A stretch of 64,000 nt of DNA. Source: Ceriagrion tenellum (lineage: Eukaryota > Arthropoda > Insecta > Odonata > Coenagrionidae). Shown in pieces: positions 57,654 to 64,000 of this stretch. Both the position numbers and the translations under genes were made by a program. The stretch lies in assembly GCA_963169105.1 (NCBI GenBank), contig OY720634.1:114860430-114924429 (forward strand), in the 5' to 3' direction. Under the pieces are notes generated by a model. The model made no database searches and was not told where the DNA came from. It saw nothing but the letters and a program-made list of their open reading frames with translations. Every line of letters begins with the position of its first letter. Position 1 is the stretch's first letter.

Positions 57654-60163
57654 CTGAGAAAAAAAATGGAGAAAGATCATCAACTGACTACAATGACCGA
57701 AAACTTCATGGGCTAATATCTAGAATGCAAACAAAATAAGGTACTATGGGATGAACAAAAAAAGTTCCAAACACATGTAGTTTGGAATAAAAATTATCCC
57801 AGTTGAAAACTAATGGTTCTGCATTATCATAATTTTTTGTTTTCCAGCATATTTCTGATCAAAATTTAAATAATTATTTAGGGTTTTGCTAAAACACCTG
57901 ACAGATTTTCCAAGCCGAGCCATAACAAGGATACTTACAAGAGCTATACTAAAAATCATAAGCACTTTGAAAAACTGAATACATAATTTTTGGAAGGTAA
58001 CTACAGAGGCTGATGCTTCCAGAATCAATTTTCACTATCTGTTACTTGAAACATTTCATCATTCTTTTTCCATCATGGCAGCTTTTTCCTTTTGAGATTG
58101 GTGACTTCTTAAGAGTAGTTTCTCAGAACTTAACATTTCCATAAGCTCCTAATGAAAAATCCACCATTCAATTTCTTCCAGCAAAGGGGTGTTTAACATA
58201 AACAATATCTGTAAGTGCAAGTATATATTTCTCAGAGGAAAAAGTATCCATCTTGACCAGGAATCAAACCCCGATCCTCTGGCATAGCATGGAGTATTTT
58301 ATCTACTTCTAACTACCACAGCATCCTTCTCCTCAATAGATTTTTGTTGGCAACAAAGGAGTTAATAGTTGATGGCTGATGGACATACAGAGCCACAAAC
58401 TAGTCACTAGGTTTTAACTTGTGATACTAATAGAGGCTAATTTCGGAAGATTAATATTAAAGTTTTCAAAATTATGTTTGCATAATTTTTATCAATTCCA
58501 GCAGTGAAACTAAAACATCCATCAATAAAAATCCCAAAACATGGGTTTAGTAAACCACTTCCACTCACACAACAGATCAAAATGAAAGCACCCAGGTGAA
58601 AATAAGATACAATCAAATATTGGAAACCTATCAGAGAATGTATCAATTTCTATTGATATTACTATTAGATGTTTTAATGCATTTTAATTCTTCAATACCT
58701 AAGTCACACCAATGGCAAAAAATGAAAACAACCCCTATTGCCAATGAAGAGATATTGCAGATATTTGAACAAAAATGCAGATCCTTAGTATTCATATTTT
58801 TTATTATGAGCAAAATAAATGTTTTTTCATCAATTGCTATTGATTCCCTTTTGCAAACAAAAATATAAAAAATAACCCTCAGACCCTCAATAAATATTTT
58901 CAGCTTTCCAGGCATTCAGACAGACTTAGACCATGGTATATGTTAGAGCAGAGTCATTTGCATTAGTCAGAATAACAAAACTAAAATACAAAATGCAGTA
59001 TGTAATGATTACAAGTTGAAAGAGCTAAGTGACTCAACAAATGGTATCATTTTCTTCAGTAACAACAAATTTTTCTTCACTATCCCAATCATGGAGTGAG
59101 CAATAACATATTAGAGGAGCAACCAATTAGTTTCAAATGAGAACAAAATGAAACTCATCAATCACTTGTTGAGAAGAGCTGACAAAGAGCTTTACTGTAT
59201 TTGTTAGGATCAATTTTCTCCAGAAACCCATTGTATATAAATCTAAAGACACTTTTTGGAATATTATTCTAGTATCATATAGTTGTCACCCAAGATAATG
59301 TTAGCAACTTTAAGTCTCAGAATCAGAAAAACTCAAGAATATTTTGAGGCTTTAAAGACGTGCATTTTTTTCTCCAGAAACCCAATCCACTCTTTTATGT
59401 TACATACCATACTCTGAGGCCTCCTTACGGAATCCGTGTGACACAAATCTTACAATGTGGCATAAGTAAAAATAAGCATGATGACATACCCTATCATATC
59501 ATATCACCATATATGTCTCAATATTCCATAAGAGATTACTTATTTCACGATATGAAAGAGTAATAGGAAGCTTCTTCATTATTTTCGAATTTTGTGACCA
59601 AAACTACTGGACATCTAACCAGCCACTACATCTTATAAGCCTTTTTATACTTAATAATAATCATGGCACCAATTACAGATGCATAGCTTATAAGGAGTTG
59701 GTCTGGCTTCACTTTCAGAATAATTTAACTACAACTATCTTCAAGTCCAAATGATTTATTTGGCTATTAGGAGTTTGTGTAGCTGCATTTTTCACATTCA
59801 TTTAACAAGAACAACCGTCCAACCCAGTTGATCAACTGGGTCTTTCCATACATTTTAAGTAATTCGATTATTAACAGAATCTGCTCTCAAGATGAGCAAT
59901 GATTTGATCAAAATAATGCGATTAAATGTACAGCCTACCAGAAATTGACTGAGGTTTAGTGTGGAGAAAAATAAATATGTTAACACGATATGATGCTGCT
60001 TGTTTTCTCAAGGCATACACTTCAATTAGCTACATGAATGACTAGTCACTTTTTGATGAAAAAACTATGGGAACTATGATAACTTCACCATGGGAAAATG
60101 CATAGCACCTCAACTTACAGGCATAAAACCATTCAACACTGGAATAAAAACAATAACACTTAC
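57654..60163 (-). other. Intron of the LETMD1-like gene
   Basis: This 2510-base intron begins GTAAGT and ends TTTTCTCAG on the minus strand. It holds a tRNA-derived SINE copy at about 58240-58330. The open frames inside it (58437-58646, 58643-58915) look like chance AT-rich frames with no recognisable domain. Confidence 0.8.
58240..58330 (-). mobile_element. tRNA-derived SINE copy
   Basis: On the minus strand this has a tRNA-like head with a B-box variant GGGTTTGATTCC and a plausible A box upstream (TGTGGTAGTTAGAAG). It is followed by TGGTCAAGATGGATACTTTT, similar to the tail of the copy at 52490-52600. The two copies share head and body, which supports one SINE family. It is too diverged to be a functional tRNA. 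Confidence 0.55.
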
Positions 60164-60307
60164 CCATTTCAGTTCATCAAGAGTCATGCTGTGAATGCCT
60201 TCCCTGGCCATTGCAAGATCCATTTCATGGATAATGAGGGCTCTATCTTCAAGGCGTCTACGACGTGAGAAACCCATATGCATGCCATGCATGCGCAGCA
60301 GTCCATT
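60164..60307 (-). CDS. LETMD1: LETMD1-like protein, penultimate coding exon
   Basis: This exon is exactly 144 bases (48 codons) and encodes part of the LETM1 domain: RRRRLEDRALIIHEMDLAM followed by AREGIHSMTLDELKW. It fits the LETMD1 pattern in which an arginine-rich HRL segment is followed by an IHxLDxALxxxGI helix and LTxxEL. The donor after TGG at 60164 is a perfect GTAAGT. The acceptor is the CAG at 60308-60310, behind a rather poor pyrimidine tract, so the exact start is a little less certain than the end. Both boundaries are phase 0. Upstream exons encoding the N-terminal mitochondrial and membrane part were not found between here and 64000, so the gene is incomplete in this window. Confidence 0.85.
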
Positions 60308-60540
60308 CTGTGAATTATTAATGCTCATTTTAATTTACCTTAAAATCAACAAACTGATTTAAGATTAACAAAGCAGGGAGTAACATAACATTTCATTTAC
60401 ATTACTACTATTTAAGTTTAGACATACAAAGTCACTTTTAAGCTCATTTCGCTGATGAATCATAGAGACTTTAAAGAAAGTTTCTTATTTTCACCCTCCT
60501 GAATTCCACAAATAAATTTCACTTAATGAAATTCCACAAT

Positions 60541-62180
60541 ACTTGTTATTAGTTCTGACCCCGATGCCAGATTTTTTAAAATCTGCTGGATGAGGCACCT
60601 GTTCCTAATTTCTTCAGCACTTCCTTTATTTTCACCCAGTCCACCCTACCAAACACCTTGAAATCTACAAAGCAAGCAAAAACATCCAGCCCTTATTCTA
60701 AGTTTATTTCTACTAGTGTCCTCATCACATATAGCATTCCGCATTCCCGTCCCTCTCCCAAATGCAATCTGGTTGTCACCCAGGTATTTGTTAGCTTTGC
60801 TCTCCAGCCTTCTTTATATACATAATTCTTAGAGTTATTTTGACCATATCATATTAAACCAATTGTCCTATAATTCTCACAAGTTTTTGCCTTGCTCTTC
60901 TTTAGTATCAGAATTACTGTTGTCTTTGAGAGTTCTTTCTTGCTTGATCATCATTAATCCTACGAATAAGCACAACAGGTCTCCTTCTTGTTCTGATACA
61001 TATTATATTAAACTCTGCAGATATATTATCTACTTCCACTACCTTATTCCTTTTCATGTCTTGTACTGCTATTTTGGTTTCACCATCAAGGATACATGGT
61101 CGAACGCAATTTCTTTTGATGTCGTCTCCCATTTCTACATATAGCCTGCTGGGCCTTATTTCCTTACTAAAGAGCTCTTCAACATCTCCCTTCCACCTTT
61201 CCTCAAGAAATGACTCTTAGCTCATCATCACCCACTTCCCACTCATCTCTTCTTTCTCCCACCACTGCTTTCCAATCCCTTATGACTGATAATTGCTTGC
61301 TTCCAGGTATATATTCTTATCTATTATTTCCTCCATATGACCATATATCTCATTTATCTTTTCCTCTCTATGATTTGAGGAGGGCAGGTAGACATGGATT
61401 ATAACTAAGTTCGTTAGATATGCCTTTAGCTCAATGACTATAATATTCTCACTCACCAAATCTGCATAGACAACTTTTCTACTAAGTTTCCTGTTCATTA
61501 TACATGCAACCCACACTAGCTCTTATCTCCTCTGCTTACTATTACACTAGTCATTGTTCCAATAGTCTCCACTATATTTCCATCTTAATTAGCTTAGATT
61601 CATGATGTCTACACTCACCTTCTCCATTTCTTTCTTTATACTCTCTTACTTGCCCACTCTTAGCACATTTCTAACACCCCATATGCCTATTCTGATTATT
61701 ACATTCCCCTTCTGCATCATCTTTTCCTCTGATTCATCATTTGCCTCTACTTGTGAACAAGGATTTCATGTGATAACAACTGCAGGGGCCTTGCTCCCTC
61801 ACAGACAAGAAACCCCAATTGGGCCAAGTCCCATAATTGTCAGGATTCATTTCCAAATAAGTACTGTCCATAATTTCAAGGTTTTGGAATTGAGGAGGTA
61901 TTCCGTGGTCTTCTCAATCCATACAGTTTTTAATGTGACACCATCATGTGAGAGGTTGCCGCACTGGAATCAAATGCCTTTCGCAGCCACCTCACTGAGG
62001 AGATGATACATCACAGACTACCATTTGTCTGACTCCAAACCTTCAACCTATATGGTGTCGGTCAGAGCTACTAGGAGCATTGCTCCCACAATTTCAGCTC
62101 CTGGGGTCATCGGAGCACTCAAGCCCTTCCACCATGACAAGGTTGTAGTCCTTGGGAAAGGAACCTTGAAAGACCAATGA
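60541..62180 (-). mobile_element. Non-LTR retrotransposon (RTE-like), 5' half: 5' UTR, endonuclease, start of RT
   Basis: Read on the minus strand the element starts near 62170 with a 5' leader containing CTTGTCATGGTGGAAGGGCT, a sequence I recognise as the usual 5' end of a widespread LINE group in animals. The AP-type endonuclease follows: an N-terminal RIGIWGVRNVLRVGK (normally a WNVRSL-type motif), then VIIHVYLPSSNHREEKI in the frame at 61280-61516. Reverse transcriptase finger motifs come next, with VFACFVDFKVFGRVDW (RT motif A, normally VDFEKAFDRV) near 60640-60700. There are several stops and frameshifts, so it is a relic. The second half of RT, including the YxDD motif, is missing. It lies upstream of the known LETMD1-like exons in the same orientation, presumably in another intron. 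Clade assignment within non-LTR elements is uncertain. Confidence 0.8.
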
Positions 62181-63435
62181 ATTTTCTACATGGGAGCATC
62201 AATGTTAAAAAAATACATGTATTGGAATTCCACAATGCCAAAGTTTCCTTTTTCATTTTATAACGGGATCTACCATAATGAATTATTTGAAGATTACTAA
62301 GTCACACATTTTAGGACTTACAGACCATTATGAGTAGGAAAATAACAGAAGAAAGAAATCATATACTGGTATACAAGATGTAGCTACCCACTGAGTTATA
62401 TTTAATGTATGTATGTAAACATACCACACTTCATACCATCAAATAAGTTAAAGCTGTATCATAGTATCAAATAAGTTGCAATACTGTCAAATAAGTTGAA
62501 GGGCCATGCAGAGATCCATGAATATAGTAGGCTGTGGCAGCTGTGAGGAGGGGCATCAAATCCAGTAAAAACCACTAAGCCCAGGCACTTGATTATATGT
62601 AAAGGTGGAGGAGTTACTAGGCTGAGAAATAAATCAACTATCCACTTGGTCAACAAAACAAAAATGTTCGATCTCTCAACGCAATAAAAAACAGATATGT
62701 TTTAAGTTGAGCCAAAGTCAATTAGAGAAAACAAAGTTAAGCAGACAAGGAACACGACTGATTCTACTAGTAGTCAAGAGCAAATAAGGCCACCTAAGTA
62801 CCCTAATTCTCAGTCAGCAACTAAGAAACTAAATTACCATCATATGTTAACCCAAACCACCTAAGAGTGAAGTGAGCCCTAATTTTTAGGGCTGGAATCA
62901 AGGGAGGCAGTTTGTAGCAAACATAACAACAAACACTTGGGCACCAGAGACCCCTTACTCTTTAGGAAATGGGGGAGTACCTTGGCAAGCAGCATCGGTC
63001 AGATTCAAGTAGGTTGGGCAAAGCCTTAACTGTGACTCATCTCCTCTCTACAGATCCTAGCTTGTGTATCTTCTACTGCCCAACTCAAAACCAAAGACAC
63101 ATGCCATGCACATTGGAGGGACAAATATATTTATTCTCTAGCTTATCATGGCTATTAACTAGTCATATAACTTAGTCAAACTAGTCATATATCATACTGA
63201 TTAGTTAACTATCAAGTCCTTTTCTTTTTCTTTAGCTCACAGTAACTCTGGGAGTTACACCCTTTTCCCCCAGGGATATGCCACTGATATGATTAGCATC
63301 AATTCCTACTGCCACGCATTGAGTGCACAATCCATGGCAATGAGGCATCAGATTGAAGGGAAAAGAGTAGTCACAGAAAAATTCTGAATTGAAGATTAGC
63401 TGGCTCTGGAGGTACCAAGGTAATGCCTGTTAGAG
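62181..63435. other. AT-rich DNA, nothing recognised
   Basis: Upstream of the LINE 5' end, with imperfect direct repeats of TCAAATAAGTTG at about 62438-62498. No LETMD1-like exon was found here. Confidence 0.4.
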
Positions 63436-63598
63436 TAAATAAAATTGAACTATGTATTTTTCACACTTCATTTGGAAACCCTACCGGTTTCGACACACTT
63501 GTGTCATAACAGCTGTACCCTTGAAAATGACACGAGTGTTGAAACCGGTAGGGTTTCCAAATAAAGTGTGAAAAATACATAGTTCAAGTTTCATTTAT
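63436..63598. repeat. Long inverted repeat with hammerhead-like motif in each arm
   Basis: The arms (63436-63508 and 63521-63598) share AACTATGTATTTTTCACACT, GGAAACCCTACCGGTTTC and a GACAC-type stem, with a loop of about 12 bases. Each arm carries the motif NTGAAAATGACAC..GTGT.GAAACCGG on its own strand (63484-63516 minus, 63519-63550 plus). This resembles the CTGAAGA-stem-GAAA layout of Penelope-type hammerheads. The two arms have diverged at different core positions. Confidence 0.7.
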
Positions 63599-64000
63599 TA
63601 TGTCACTTTTTCACCAAGTATCGCCTGACTCAATCCAACTTATACCTGTTATAGTAATTTACGTCTCGTGCATTTGAATACCATATCTGGTACCTATCAA
63701 ATAACTATGGCATTGATCGGATAGTTTATCAGAGGAGTCAATGGAAATGCACCTAACTTAGGAGTTTACCAGTGCATGAGTGATTACATGAATTAATCAT
63801 AAAAAAGAGACACAAAGTAAATAAATAGCACAAGAGTCCTGAGAAGGTCTTTTAAGGAGTGAGTAGTATGTTAATGCATTCGCAAACACTTTAAAGAATA
63901 ACAATACTCACTGCAAATGAACAGAGGCACAATAGATTCTTAAGACTATAATGGAAAGAACACTCATGAACTGCAAAAAGCGTAACGATGAGTGACAACA

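Noticed and set aside
58240..58330. A possible tRNA gene on the minus strand.
   Set aside because: The B box is altered, the acceptor stem does not pair, and a related copy at 52490 shows it is a SINE.
62181..63435. Search for upstream LETMD1-like exons on the minus strand.
   Set aside because: The only long frame (62459-62656) has no resemblance to the N-terminal part of the family.
1..64000. CRISPR arrays, operons, toxin-antitoxin or phage modules.
   Set aside because: No regularly spaced direct repeats, no ribosome-binding-site-led gene runs, and the recognised features are all of eukaryotic type.

Overview
The window reads as intergenic and intronic DNA from an arthropod, most likely an insect. 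The evidence is AT-rich sequence with no bacterial-style operons, GT-AG introns, and a dense mix of decayed animal-type transposons: Jockey-, R1-, L2/CR1- and RTE-like LINEs, a Penelope-like element, Copia, hAT, tRNA-derived SINEs and MITE-like hairpins. The species cannot be named from sequence alone. Most of the long reading frames are chance frames or relics of transposons.

The only host gene identified with good support lies on the minus strand near the right end. Two exons (60164-60307 and 57477-57653) are joined in frame across a 2510-base GT-AG intron and encode the C-terminal part of a LETMD1-like (LETM1-domain) mitochondrial protein. Its 5' exons should lie upstream, probably beyond base 64000. 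A LINE 5' half (60541-62180) and a SINE (about 58240-58330) sit in introns of this gene or in the interval upstream of the known exons.

Other host-like pieces are weaker. They are a minus-strand exon with good splice signals at 47751-47919, a truncated GMC-oxidoreductase-like exon at 36886-37068, and an unidentified open frame at 9249-9584 that continues past two stops to 8928.

Layout. 1-9.2 kb: mostly featureless AT-rich DNA with one Jockey-like relic. 9.2-18.2 kb: the unidentified frame, two copies of one L2/CR1-like LINE 3' end in opposite orientation, an R1-like RT relic, and a 139-bp inverted repeat around an 814-bp spacer. 19.2-20.2 kb: a Penelope-like element with RT and GIY-YIG remnants. 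20-28 kb: no genes recognised, with several C-rich or purine-rich tracts. 28-33 kb: a hammerhead-like motif, a 262-bp hairpin MITE, LINE pieces, a hAT transposase relic and a SINE. 33-39 kb: GC-rich tracts and the GMC fragment. 39-47 kb: LINE relics, including one LINE interrupted by the 3' part of another. 47.7-57 kb: the orphan exon, a foldback hairpin, and a degraded Copia element whose 5' LTR carries two insertions and whose 3' side has two LTR copies side by side. 57-64 kb: the LETMD1-like gene and a large inverted repeat with hammerhead-like motifs on both strands.

No prokaryotic-type system, CRISPR array, rRNA or intact tRNA gene was seen. The most unusual signal is a recurring hammerhead-ribozyme-like motif, of the kind known from Penelope-like elements, at three loci (four copies), in the same window as a Penelope-like coding relic.
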